64,000 nt of DNA from Mycolicibacterium komossense (GTDB lineage: Bacteria > Actinomycetota > Actinomycetes > Mycobacteriales > Mycobacteriaceae). Positions within the stretch are counted from its first letter, which is position 1, and each line of letters begins with the position of its first letter. A program made the translations under genes and the position numbers. Shown piece after piece: positions 52,915 to 60,778 of this stretch. The notes below the pieces were generated by a model. That model was not told the origin of the DNA. It was given only the letters and a program-made list of their open reading frames with translations, and searched no databases. Location: positions 61,152 through 125,151 of the forward strand of contig NZ_JACKTY010000039.1 of NCBI RefSeq assembly GCF_025822605.1, in the 5' to 3' direction.

Positions 52915-53897
52915 TCACCGATATCGAAGTACTCGGCGATCGCCTGCACGACGTGCTCAAGCCCGTCCTCGGCGATACGACGATCGTCGATCTGCGCGCG
53001 CTGACCGGCGGGGCCAGTCGCATCACCTGGGCATTCACCGCGGAGACAGACACCGGATCGCGACCGCTCATCCTGCGGACCGGCCCGCCCGACGAGGTGC
53101 ATGCCGGTATGGAACTGGAAGCCCGCGCCCAACAGCTGGCGGCGGCCAGGGGCGCACCGGTGCCCGAGATCCTGATCGCGTCCGATTCTGTTGCTGCACT
53201 GGGCAACCCGTTTCTGATCTGCAACGAGATCGGTGGCGAGACGATCGTCAGAAAGATCGAACGTAACCTCGACGACGCCGGCCGGACCGAGCTGCTGCGA
53301 CAGTGCGCAGCGGCGCTGGCCGCGATCCACCGCGCCGAGCCGGCCGGCGCAGAATTCGATACCGGTGATCAGCTGGCGCTGTGGCGGGGACAACTCGACG
53401 AGATGGGTGATACCACAGCGACATTCGAGTGGGCGTTTCGCTGGCTGGAAAAGAATCGCACGGCGCCGACGACGCCCACCCTCGTGCACGGGGATTTTCG
53501 GATGGGCAACCTGATCATCAACCTCGAAGGGCCGGTCCCCCAGCTCGCCGCCGTCCTGGACTGGGAGCTGGTGCACAGCGGAGAAGCCTGCGAGGACCTG
53601 GCCTGGTTCTGCATCAGGGCCTGGCGATTCGGCGCCCCCAAGGACCGCGGCGCAGGTGGCCTCGGCAGTGTCGAGGAGCTGCTGACAGCCTACGAACAGG
53701 CCGGTGGCGCCGCCGTCGACCGCGCCGGTCTTCGCTGGTGGTTGATCCTGTCCACGCTGCGCTGGGGGGTCATCTGCCGCTATCAGGCGCAGCGCCACCT
53801 GTCCGGCCAGACCCCGTCGGTGGAGCTGGCCACTATCGGGCGTCGGGTCTGCGAAACCGAATGGGATCTGCTCACTCTGCTGGAGGACGCGTCGTGA
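52911..53897 (+). CDS. APH-family phosphotransferase (ACAD-linked)
   Basis: A 328-residue aminoglycoside-phosphotransferase-fold kinase. Nucleotide-binding segments SRITWAFTAETD and LILRTGPPDE, the catalytic loop TPTLVHGDFRMGNLI (His, Asp, Asn) and the metal Asp in LAAVLDWELVHSGEACEDLAW are present. Such proteins next to acyl-CoA dehydrogenases (as in FadE36 or human ACAD10/11) act on 4-hydroxyacyl-CoA. Phosphorylation followed by ACAD-assisted elimination is the known ACAD10/11 route. Its ATG overlaps the ACAD stop by 4 bp. Confidence 0.88.
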   Translation: MITDIEVLGDRLHDVLKPVLGDTTIVDLRALTGGASRITWAFTAETDTGSRPLILRTGPPDEVHAGMELEARAQQLAAARGAPVPEILIASDSVAALGNPFLICNEIGGETIVRKIERNLDDAGRTELLRQCAAALAAIHRAEPAGAEFDTGDQLALWRGQLDEMGDTTATFEWAFRWLEKNRTAPTTPTLVHGDFRMGNLIINLEGPVPQLAAVLDWELVHSGEACEDLAWFCIRAWRFGAPKDRGAGGLGSVEELLTAYEQAGGAAVDRAGLRWWLILSTLRWGVICRYQAQRHLSGQTPSVELATIGRRVCETEWDLLTLLEDAS

Positions 53898-54232
53898 CCG
53901 GCCTGCACGGACGGCCGACCGCTGCCGAGCTGATCGCCGCGGTCGCAGATTTCCTCGACAACGACGTGCGCAATGCGGTGACCGGTCAGGTCAACTTTCA
54001 CGCTCGCGTCGCCGCCAACGCACTGCGGATGGTCGAGCGTGAGCTGCTGGCGCCGGCCCCGTCGGACGTCGTCGCCGCGCTGGACAGGCTCGGCGTCGGC
54101 GATGAGTCCGAGCTGGCCGCCGCCATCCGCCGCGGTGCCATGGATACCGCCGGTGACGACCTGACCGCATGCCTGCGGGCGTTGGTCAGCTTCCGCCTAG
54201 CCGCCGCCCATCCAGGGTATGAGCAAGAGTAG
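53894..54232 (+). CDS. DUF6285-like helical protein, third of the ACAD/APH set
   Basis: A 112-residue all-helical protein with HGRPTAAELIAAVADFLDND, then NFHARVAANALRMVERELLA. The gene set ACAD, APH-type kinase and this small protein recurs in actinobacteria and proteobacteria, as I recall, and it is annotated DUF6285. It starts at GTG 53894, overlapping the kinase stop by 4 bp. A structural or chaperone role for the other two is plausible but unknown. Confidence 0.78.
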   Translation: MTGLHGRPTAAELIAAVADFLDNDVRNAVTGQVNFHARVAANALRMVERELLAPAPSDVVAALDRLGVGDESELAAAIRRGAMDTAGDDLTACLRALVSFRLAAAHPGYEQE

Positions 54233-54373
54233 GCGGGGAGCAGACCAGATGCCGAGCACAGTGACCGCCGCGATTACGCCCGTGGCTGGAACCAATGGTG
54301 GCACCATTACGTTGCGGGCTTGCATCGTGATCAAGTCGGGCGAGAACAACCTGATCAACTGACGGAGGTTGCG

Positions 54374-54910
54374 ATGACCAGCCTGGACAGTCTGCTCGGC
54401 GATCCAAGCACGGCGGGAGTGTGGAACCTGGACCCCGAGCGGTCAACGGTCGCGTTCACCAGCCGGTCGTTCTGGGGTCTGCTGCCGGTGAAAGGAAAGT
54501 TCACCGAGATCAGCGGTGACGGCCAGATCACCCGTCAGGCCGCCGTCTTCGGCAGGCTCGACATCCGCGCCGCGTCGCTGGCCACCGGTATCGGCAAACG
54601 TGATGACCACCTGCGCTCGTCCGATTTCTTCGACGCCGACCGCTTCCCCGATATCAGCGTCGTCGTCACCGCGCTCCACCCGACCAGTAGTGACACCGCC
54701 GACTTCCGGGCCACCCTCACCGTGAAGACCGTCACGAAACCGCTTGGGCTGCCTGCCGGCATCGGAGTCATCGACGCCAACACCGTGCGGATCTCGGCGA
54801 AGACCACCATCGACAGGACGCAGTGGGATGTGACGGGAAATCTGGCCGGCATGGTCACGCGGACCGTCGCCGTGAAGGCGGATTTGGTGTTCGTGAAAAG
54901 CCCTTCATGA
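54374..54910 (+). CDS. YceI-family lipid-binding protein
   Basis: A 178-residue lipocalin-like YceI protein that binds isoprenoid or fatty chains. Motifs are GVWNLDPERSTVAFTSRSF at the start, then KRDDHLRSSDFFDADRFPDI and the C-terminal VTGNLAGMVTRTVAVKADL. It lacks a signal peptide, so it would be cytoplasmic, unlike many YceI proteins. The ATG at 54374 follows GGAGGTTGCG. An upstream in-frame ATG at 54320 has no ribosome site. It is separated from the preceding operon by 141 bp. Confidence 0.88.
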   Translation: MTSLDSLLGDPSTAGVWNLDPERSTVAFTSRSFWGLLPVKGKFTEISGDGQITRQAAVFGRLDIRAASLATGIGKRDDHLRSSDFFDADRFPDISVVVTALHPTSSDTADFRATLTVKTVTKPLGLPAGIGVIDANTVRISAKTTIDRTQWDVTGNLAGMVTRTVAVKADLVFVKSPS

Positions 54911-54952
54911 AAAGTCTGTGGCCGGAACGGAAGTGGTCCTAGGATCAGCCAC

Positions 54953-55363
54953 GTGCCCGCTACCCGTCCGTTGTCCCAGGGGCCCGTGCGTGTCCTCGTG
55001 TACAGCGATAACGCCGGTATCCGCGAACAGGTGATGCTGGCACTGGGAAAGCGGATCCATCCCGAGCTACCAGAATTGAGCTACCTCGAGGTGGCCACTG
55101 CGCCGGTCGTCATCGCGCAGATGGACGCCGGCGGTATCGACCTGGCCATCCTCGACGGCGAAGCCACCCCGGCTGGCGGGATGGGTATCGCCAAACAACT
55201 CAAGGACGAAATCATCGACTGCCCGCCGATCCTGGTGCTCATCGGGCGCGCCGACGATGCGTGGCTGGCCAACTGGTCCCGGGCGGAGGCGGCGGTTCCC
55301 CATCCGATCGACCCAATCCGACTCGGTGAGGCTGTCGTGGGCCTGTTGCGCGCACCGGCATAG
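54953..55363 (+). CDS. Receiver-like orphan response regulator, Rv3143-like
   Basis: A 136-residue CheY-fold protein matching Rv3143 by sequence feel, size and position before nuo. It reads PVRVLVYSDNAGIREQVMLA, DLAILDGEATPAGGMGIAKQ, PPILVLIGRADDAW and AAVPHPIDPIRL. The phospho-acceptor site would be the Asp in ILDGE (about 65). There is no output domain, so it acts by protein contact. It starts at GTG 54953. Its link with nuo is one of position only. Confidence 0.88.
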   Translation: MPATRPLSQGPVRVLVYSDNAGIREQVMLALGKRIHPELPELSYLEVATAPVVIAQMDAGGIDLAILDGEATPAGGMGIAKQLKDEIIDCPPILVLIGRADDAWLANWSRAEAAVPHPIDPIRLGEAVVGLLRAPA

Positions 55364-55562
55364 CCACACAGCAACAAAAAACCGCTGTGGATCGAGAGCC
55401 GGCGGCAGCTCGAAAAGCACAGCGCGCCTTACAACTTCGGCCGGCACGCGGGCCCACCTGGATGTTGATCCGATCCTAACGAAAACGCGCCGGGTAGCCG
55501 TACAAGATCGCTAGGCTGTGTCGTAGCTCACATCGACAGCCCAAGCGAGGGAGCCGCTCCTT

Positions 55563-55583
55563 ATGAACGACGGCATGCCATGA
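55563..55583 (+). other. Six-codon leader ORF before nuoA
   Basis: ATG-AAC-GAC-GGC-ATG-CCA-TGA encodes MNDGMP. It follows GAGGGAGCC, the only good ribosome site in the gap. Its stop overlaps the nuoA ATG as ATGA, so ribosomes finishing it would restart at nuoA. It may couple or tune nuo expression. Confidence 0.45.
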
Positions 55584-55939
55584 ATCTCTATCTACCCATC
55601 CTGGTGCTCGGAGCAATCGCCGCCGCGTTCGCGATCGGATCAGTGGGGATCGCGTTGGTGATCGGTCCGCGCCGGTACAACCGGGCCAAATTGGAAGCCT
55701 ACGAATGCGGTATCGAACCCGCAGTACAGCCGGTCGGGATGGGCCGGTTCCCGATCAAGTTCTATCTGACGGCGATGTTGTTCATCGTCTTCGATATCGA
55801 GATCGTCTTTCTCTATCCGTGGGCGGTGACGTTCGACTCGCTCGGGACATTCGCCCTGGTCGAAATGGGTTTGTTCATGGCGACGGTCTTCGTCGCCTAT
55901 GCCTACGTCTGGCGGCGAGGTGGATTGGATTGGGACTAG
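55580..55939 (+). CDS. nuoA: NADH-quinone oxidoreductase subunit A
   Basis: Membrane subunit of complex I with three helices (about 5-28, 63-83 and 90-112). Conserved AYECGIEP loop and FYLTAMLFIVFDIEIVFLYP are present. It is 119 residues, shorter than my recollection of the M. tuberculosis protein, which has an insertion after GIEP. ATG 55580 gives MNLYLPILVL, the family start. It is the first gene of the nuo operon and overlaps nuoB by 10 bp. Confidence 0.96.
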   Translation: MNLYLPILVLGAIAAAFAIGSVGIALVIGPRRYNRAKLEAYECGIEPAVQPVGMGRFPIKFYLTAMLFIVFDIEIVFLYPWAVTFDSLGTFALVEMGLFMATVFVAYAYVWRRGGLDWD

Positions 55940-56484
55940 AAGAGCAGCTGCCCGGCGGGATCTTGCTGTCGACGGTGGAAAAGGTGGCCGGTTTCGTCCG
56001 TAAGGGTTCGTTGTGGCCGGCGACGTTCGGCTTGGCCTGCTGTGCGATCGAGATGATGGCCACGGCCGGGCCGAGATTCGATATCGCCCGCTTCGGGATG
56101 GAGCGGTTCTCGGCGACCCCACGGCAGGCCGATCTGATGATCGTGGCCGGCCGGGTCTCACAGAAGATGGCACCGGTCCTGCGCCAGGTCTATGACCAGA
56201 TGGCAGAACCGAAATGGGTGCTGGCGATGGGTGTCTGCGCGTCCTCGGGCGGAATGTTCAACAACTATGCGATCGTCCAGGGAGTCGACCATGTGGTGCC
56301 GGTGGACATCTACCTGCCTGGCTGCCCACCCCGGCCGGAAATGCTCCTGAACGCGATCCTGATGCTGCACGAGAAGATCCAGCAGATGCCGTTGGGTGTG
56401 CACCGGGACGAGGTGGTGGCGGCCGCCGAGAAGGCCGCGCTGGCGGCCCCGACCACCCTGGAGTTGAGGGGCCTGCTGCGGTGA
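55930..56484 (+). CDS. nuoB: NADH-quinone oxidoreductase subunit B
   Basis: Carries the terminal 4Fe-4S cluster N2, which passes electrons to quinone. The 184 residues include ATFGLACCAIEMMATAGPRF (tandem Cys), GVCASSGGMFNNYAIV and DIYLPGCPPRPE, giving all four cluster Cys. I choose TTG 55930 inside the nuoA end: it gives MGLEEQLPGG, the known mycobacterial N-terminus and length. It overlaps nuoC by 4 bp. Confidence 0.96.
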   Translation: MGLEEQLPGGILLSTVEKVAGFVRKGSLWPATFGLACCAIEMMATAGPRFDIARFGMERFSATPRQADLMIVAGRVSQKMAPVLRQVYDQMAEPKWVLAMGVCASSGGMFNNYAIVQGVDHVVPVDIYLPGCPPRPEMLLNAILMLHEKIQQMPLGVHRDEVVAAAEKAALAAPTTLELRGLLR

Positions 56485-57152
56485 GCTCATCCGACGAGGG
56501 CGAAACGATCGGTGTGCACCGAGGGATGTTCGGCATCCAGGGCACCGGCGATACTTCGGGTTACGGGCGGCTGGTCCGCGAGATCAACCTGCCCGGCAGC
56601 ACGTCGCGACCCTACGGCGGCTATTTTGACGAAGTCGTCGACCAGCTCACGGGTGTGCTGGGCGAAGAAGGTTTCACCGCCGCTGTCGAGCGCATTGTCG
56701 TGCACCGGGATCAGCTGACCATCGAGGTGCGCCGCGTTCACCTGCCCGCCGTCGCTCAGGCTCTTCGGGATGACGACGCATTGCGGTTCGAATTGTGTTG
56801 CGGCGTATCGGGAGTTCACTATCCCGACGACTCCGGCCGCGAGTTGCACGCGGTGTACCCGCTGATGTCGATCACCCACAATCGGCGTATCCAAATCGAG
56901 GTCACCTGTCCGGATACCGATCCCCATGTGCCGTCTCTGTTTTCGGTGTATCCGACCACCGATTGGCACGAACGCGAGACCTATGACTTCTTCGGGATCA
57001 TCTTCGACGGGCATCCTGGCCTGACCCGGATAGAAATGCCTGACGACTGGGTCGGACATCCCCAACGCAAGGACTACCCGCTAGGTGGCGTGCCGGTGGA
57101 ATACCACGGCGCGCAGATCCCGCCCCCGGACGAACGCAGGGCGTACCGATGA
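56481..57152 (+). CDS. nuoC: NADH-quinone oxidoreductase subunit C
   Basis: A 223-residue 30-kDa subunit of the peripheral arm. The family core LELCCGVSGVHYPDDS-like block, then YPLMSITHNRRIQIEVTCPD and the signature YPTTDWHERETYDFFGIIF are clear. The C-terminal HPQRKDYPLGGVPVEYHG matches NuoC ends. Starts at GTG 56481 within the nuoB stop. It overlaps nuoD by 4 bp. Confidence 0.96.
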   Translation: MSSSDEGETIGVHRGMFGIQGTGDTSGYGRLVREINLPGSTSRPYGGYFDEVVDQLTGVLGEEGFTAAVERIVVHRDQLTIEVRRVHLPAVAQALRDDDALRFELCCGVSGVHYPDDSGRELHAVYPLMSITHNRRIQIEVTCPDTDPHVPSLFSVYPTTDWHERETYDFFGIIFDGHPGLTRIEMPDDWVGHPQRKDYPLGGVPVEYHGAQIPPPDERRAYR

Positions 57153-58453
57153 CCGATATCGCGGAAAACGTAATCACCCTCGGCGGTTCCGACTGGGATC
57201 AGATCGTCGAGGCCGCACAGGCCGGCGCGGCGTCCGGTGAACGCATCGTCGTCAACATGGGCCCCCAGCATCCCTCCACACACGGCGTGCTGCGGCTGAT
57301 CCTGGAGATCGAGGGCGAGACGGTCACCGAAGCCCGCTGCGGTATCGGTTATCTGCACACCGGGATCGAGAAAAACCTCGAATACCGCAACTGGACCCAA
57401 GGCGTCACATTCGTCACCCGCATGGATTACCTGTCGCCGTTCTTCAACGAGACCGCCTACTGCCTCGGCGTCGAGAAGCTGCTCGGCATCACCGACGACA
57501 TCCCAGCCCGAGCCAGCACCATCCGGGTGATGATGATGGAACTCAACCGCATCTCCAGCCATCTCGTCGCGCTCGCCACCGGCGGTATGGAACTGGGTGC
57601 GATGTCGGCGATGTTCTTCGGATTCCGGGAACGCGAACTGATTCTGACGGTGTTCGAGGCGATCACCGGGCTGCGGATGAACCACGCGTACATCCGGCCC
57701 GGCGGCCTGGCCGCCGATCTGCCCGACGACGGTGCCAGCCGGGTACGTGACCTGCTGAGAATCCTGCCCGGGCGACTGCACGAACTCGAAGAGCTGTTGC
57801 GGGACAACTCCATCTGGAAGGCCCGCACCGTCGACATCGGCTATCTCGATCTGACCGGCTGCATGGCACTGGGGATCACCGGCCCGGTACTGCGCTCCAC
57901 CGGCTTGCCGCACGATCTTCGCAAGTCCGCACCGTATTGCGGCTACGAAACCTACGACTTCGACGTAATGACCGCAACCGGCTCTGACTGCTACGGCCGC
58001 TATGTGATTCGGGTCAACGAGATGATGGAATCGCTCAAGATCATCGGCCAGTGCGTGGACAGGTTGGAACCGGGTCCGGTGATGATCGACGACAAGAAAC
58101 TGGCGTGGCCTGGGGATCTGAAGCTCGGGCCAGACGGGCTGGGCAACTCCCAAGAGCACATCGCCAAAATCATGGGTAGCTCGATGGAGGGGCTGATCCA
58201 TCATTTCAAACTGGTGACCGAGGGCTTCCGCGTCCCCGCCGGACAGGTCTATGTCGCCGTCGAATCGCCGCGCGGCGAACTGGGCGTGCACATGGTCTCC
58301 GACGGGGGCACCCGGCCCTACCGGGTGCACTACCGCGACCCGTCGTTCACCAATCTGCAGGCGGTGGCCGCGATGTGCGAGGGCGGCATGGTCGCCGACG
58401 TCATCTCAGCTGTCGCGAGTATCGACCCAGTCATGGGTGGTGTGGACCGGTGA
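57149..58453 (+). CDS. nuoD: NADH-quinone oxidoreductase subunit D
   Basis: The 434-residue 49-kDa subunit that, with NuoB and NuoH, forms the quinone site. Hydrogenase-like motifs are VNMGPQHPSTHGVLRL (quinone-binding His), GYLHTGIEKN and the C-terminal PRGELGVHMVSDGGTRPYR. Starts at ATG 57149 in the nuoC stop. Full length; no damage seen. Confidence 0.97.
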   Translation: MTDIAENVITLGGSDWDQIVEAAQAGAASGERIVVNMGPQHPSTHGVLRLILEIEGETVTEARCGIGYLHTGIEKNLEYRNWTQGVTFVTRMDYLSPFFNETAYCLGVEKLLGITDDIPARASTIRVMMMELNRISSHLVALATGGMELGAMSAMFFGFRERELILTVFEAITGLRMNHAYIRPGGLAADLPDDGASRVRDLLRILPGRLHELEELLRDNSIWKARTVDIGYLDLTGCMALGITGPVLRSTGLPHDLRKSAPYCGYETYDFDVMTATGSDCYGRYVIRVNEMMESLKIIGQCVDRLEPGPVMIDDKKLAWPGDLKLGPDGLGNSQEHIAKIMGSSMEGLIHHFKLVTEGFRVPAGQVYVAVESPRGELGVHMVSDGGTRPYRVHYRDPSFTNLQAVAAMCEGGMVADVISAVASIDPVMGGVDR

Positions 58454-58481
58454 TGAGCGCCTGCGCGAAGAACGGAGAGCG

Positions 58482-59354
58482 ATGAGTGTGGACTTGGTGC
58501 TGGGGCCGCGACCCGACGAGGCGGGTCCACCGATCAACGGGCCAAGGTCCTATCCGGCCGATGTCGAGGCCCGCCTTGCCGTCGATGCCGAGCAGATCAT
58601 CGCCCGTTACCCGCATCCCCGATCCGCGCTGCTCCCCCTGCTGCATCTCGTCCAGGCCGAGGACGGTTATCTGACCGCGGCCGGCATCGGTTTCTGCGCA
58701 ACACAACTCGGGCTGACCGATGCCGAAGTGACCGCAGTGGCCACCTTCTATTCGATGTACCGGCGCACCCCCACCGGCACGTATTTGGTCGGCGTCTGCA
58801 CCAACACGTTGTGCGCGATCATGGGCGGCGACGCCATCCTGAAGTCGCTGGAAGACCATCTGGGCATTCAGCCCGGGCAGACCACCGCAGACGGCGCGGT
58901 CACCCTCGAGCATGTCGAATGCAATGCGGCGTGCGATTACGCGCCCGTCGTGATGGTCAATTGGGAGTTCTTCGACAACCAAACCCCCGCCACCGCCTGC
59001 GCTCTCGTCGATTCGCTGCAGGCGGGTACTGAGGTCGTTCCCACCCGCGGTGCACCGCTGTGCACGTTCATCGAGACCGCCCGCACGCTGGCCGGGCTCG
59101 GCGGCCCGGCCCGGCCCGGACCTGGCGGCGCCGGCGCCGCGACGCTTGCCGGGTTGCGGATCGCGCACGAGCTCGAGATGTCGGCGCCGCCGGTTCCGGC
59201 GGCGCCCGACTCGACAGACCCTGCACCCGGGGACGCCGAGGCCGAAGCGGTCGAATCCGCGAAGAACGAACCCGCACCGGGTCCGTCGGCGACGGTGCCG
59301 GCCGAGCCAGGTACCGAGGAAACCGATCCCTCCGCGACGGACTCGGGGAACTGA
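58482..59354 (+). CDS. nuoE: NADH-quinone oxidoreductase subunit E
   Basis: Thioredoxin-like subunit with the 2Fe-2S cluster N1a: CTNTLCAIMGG and VECNAACDYAP supply four Cys. The core ends near residue 210. The product is 290 residues, about 40 more than the M. tuberculosis protein, because of an Ala/Pro/Glu-rich tail (about 230-290) that looks disordered. The ATG 58482 follows GGAGAGCG. nuoF starts directly after its stop. Confidence 0.95.
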   Translation: MSVDLVLGPRPDEAGPPINGPRSYPADVEARLAVDAEQIIARYPHPRSALLPLLHLVQAEDGYLTAAGIGFCATQLGLTDAEVTAVATFYSMYRRTPTGTYLVGVCTNTLCAIMGGDAILKSLEDHLGIQPGQTTADGAVTLEHVECNAACDYAPVVMVNWEFFDNQTPATACALVDSLQAGTEVVPTRGAPLCTFIETARTLAGLGGPARPGPGGAGAATLAGLRIAHELEMSAPPVPAAPDSTDPAPGDAEAEAVESAKNEPAPGPSATVPAEPGTEETDPSATDSGN

Positions 59355-60680
59355 ATGCCGCACCAGACACCGCTGACCCCCGTCCTGAGCCGGTTCTGGG
59401 ATGCCGACGAGCCGTGGTCGCTGGACACCTACCTCCGACATGACGGATACCAAGCCCTGGCCATGGCGCTGAGCATGCCACCCGACGATGTCATTGCGCT
59501 GGTGAAGGATTCGGGCCTGCGGGGGCGTGGTGGCGCGGGCTTTCCGACCGGCACCAAGTGGTCGTTCATCCCACAGGACCAGTCCGGAGCGGGTGCCAAG
59601 CCGCATTATCTGGTGATCAACGCAGACGAGTCCGAACCCGGCACCTGCAAAGACATGCCGCTGATGATGACCGCGCCACACTTCCTGGTCGAGGGCGCGA
59701 TCATCGCGGCCTATGCCATTCGGGCGCATCATGCCTTCATCTACGTCCGCGGTGAGGTGGTGCCGGTGCTGAGACGCCTGCAGGCCGCCGTCGCCGAGGC
59801 CTACGAGGCGGGTTATCTGGGCACCGACATCCAGGGCTCGGGATTCGATCTGGAGTTGATCGTGCACGCGGGTGCGGGTGCCTATATCTGCGGCGAGGAG
59901 ACGGCACTGCTGGATTCGCTGGAAGGCCGTCGCGGCCAACCCCGGTTACGCCCGCCTTTTCCGGCCGTCGCGGGCCTCTATGCCTGCCCGACGGTGGTCA
60001 ACAACGTCGAGTCGATCTCGTCGGTACCGCCGATCCTGGTCAACGGGGTCGACTGGTTCAAATCGATGGGCTCGGAGAAGTCACCTGGCTTCACGCTCTA
60101 TTCGCTGTCCGGCCACGTCACGACACCGGGCCAGTACGAGGCACCGCTGGGCATCACCCTGCGCGAACTCCTCGACTATGCAGGCGGGGTGCGGGCCGGT
60201 CACGAGCTGAAGTTCTGGACCCCCGGCGGGTCGTCCACCCCACTGCTGACCACCGAACACCTCGATGTGCCACTGGATTACGAAGGCATGGCATCGGTCG
60301 GCTCGATGCTGGGCACCAAGGCGCTGCAGATCTTCGACGAGACCACTTGCGTGGTCCGGGCCGTGCAGCGCTGGACGCAGTTCTACGCCCACGAGTCCTG
60401 CGGCAAGTGCACGCCGTGTCGGGAAGGCACCTACTGGCTGGCCCAGATCTACGAGCGACTGGAGACCGGTCGCGCCACCGAGGCCGATATCGACAAGCTC
60501 CTCGACATCGCCGACACCATCTTCGGGAAGTCGTTCTGCGCGTTGGGCGATGGCGCGGCCTCTCCCATCATCTCCTCGATCAAGTTCTTTCGCGACGAGT
60601 ACGTCGCGCATCTTTCTGGGGGCTGCCCGTTCGACCCGCACGCCTCAATGCTCGCCGCACCTCAGGGGGTGGGGGTCTGA
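59355..60680 (+). CDS. nuoF: NADH-quinone oxidoreductase subunit F
   Basis: NADH-binding flavoprotein of 441 residues. NADH loop GRGGAGFPTGTKW, FMN contacts LVINADESEPGTCKD and GAGAYICGEETALLDSLEG, and the 4Fe-4S site HESCGKCTPCREGTYWL with a late Cys in FCALGDG are all present. It takes electrons from NADH and starts the chain. ATG 59355 immediately follows the nuoE stop. A short ORF and palindrome sit between it and nuoG. Confidence 0.97.
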   Translation: MPHQTPLTPVLSRFWDADEPWSLDTYLRHDGYQALAMALSMPPDDVIALVKDSGLRGRGGAGFPTGTKWSFIPQDQSGAGAKPHYLVINADESEPGTCKDMPLMMTAPHFLVEGAIIAAYAIRAHHAFIYVRGEVVPVLRRLQAAVAEAYEAGYLGTDIQGSGFDLELIVHAGAGAYICGEETALLDSLEGRRGQPRLRPPFPAVAGLYACPTVVNNVESISSVPPILVNGVDWFKSMGSEKSPGFTLYSLSGHVTTPGQYEAPLGITLRELLDYAGGVRAGHELKFWTPGGSSTPLLTTEHLDVPLDYEGMASVGSMLGTKALQIFDETTCVVRAVQRWTQFYAHESCGKCTPCREGTYWLAQIYERLETGRATEADIDKLLDIADTIFGKSFCALGDGAASPIISSIKFFRDEYVAHLSGGCPFDPHASMLAAPQGVGV

Positions 60681-60778
60681 TGTCACGTTTCTCTCGCGAG
60701 CAGACGCATACGCCCCCCATCCGTTGGCGTGTCGAGGGCGTTTTGCGTCTGCTCGGCGAAGAAAGTGGGGTGGCGTGA
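60680..60778 (+). CDS. 32-codon linking ORF between nuoF and nuoG
   Basis: The ORF MSRFSREQTHTPPIRWRV, ending GEESGVA, starts within the nuoF stop (TGATG) and ends in the nuoG start (GTGA), so all three frames are coupled. Most of it is encoded by a 12-bp inverted repeat and its loop, so it may only be a repeat inserted between the genes. I have no evidence that the peptide itself is functional. Confidence 0.35.
   Translation: MSRFSREQTHTPPIRWRVEGVLRLLGEESGVA
60697..60755. repeat. Inverted repeat between nuoF and nuoG, possible dispersed element
   Basis: CGAGCAGACGCA (60697-60708) and TGCGTCTGCTCG (60744-60755) are exact inverted repeats around a 35-bp loop. The sequence resembles a short palindromic element that I associate with mycobacterial intergenic regions. 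Only this copy was seen in the window. It could slow polymerase or stabilise the upstream nuo mRNA segment. Confidence 0.6.

Noticed and set aside
54233..54373. Possible small gene between DUF6285 and YceI genes
   Set aside because: No ribosome-site-linked frame of useful length; treated as promoter region of the YceI gene.
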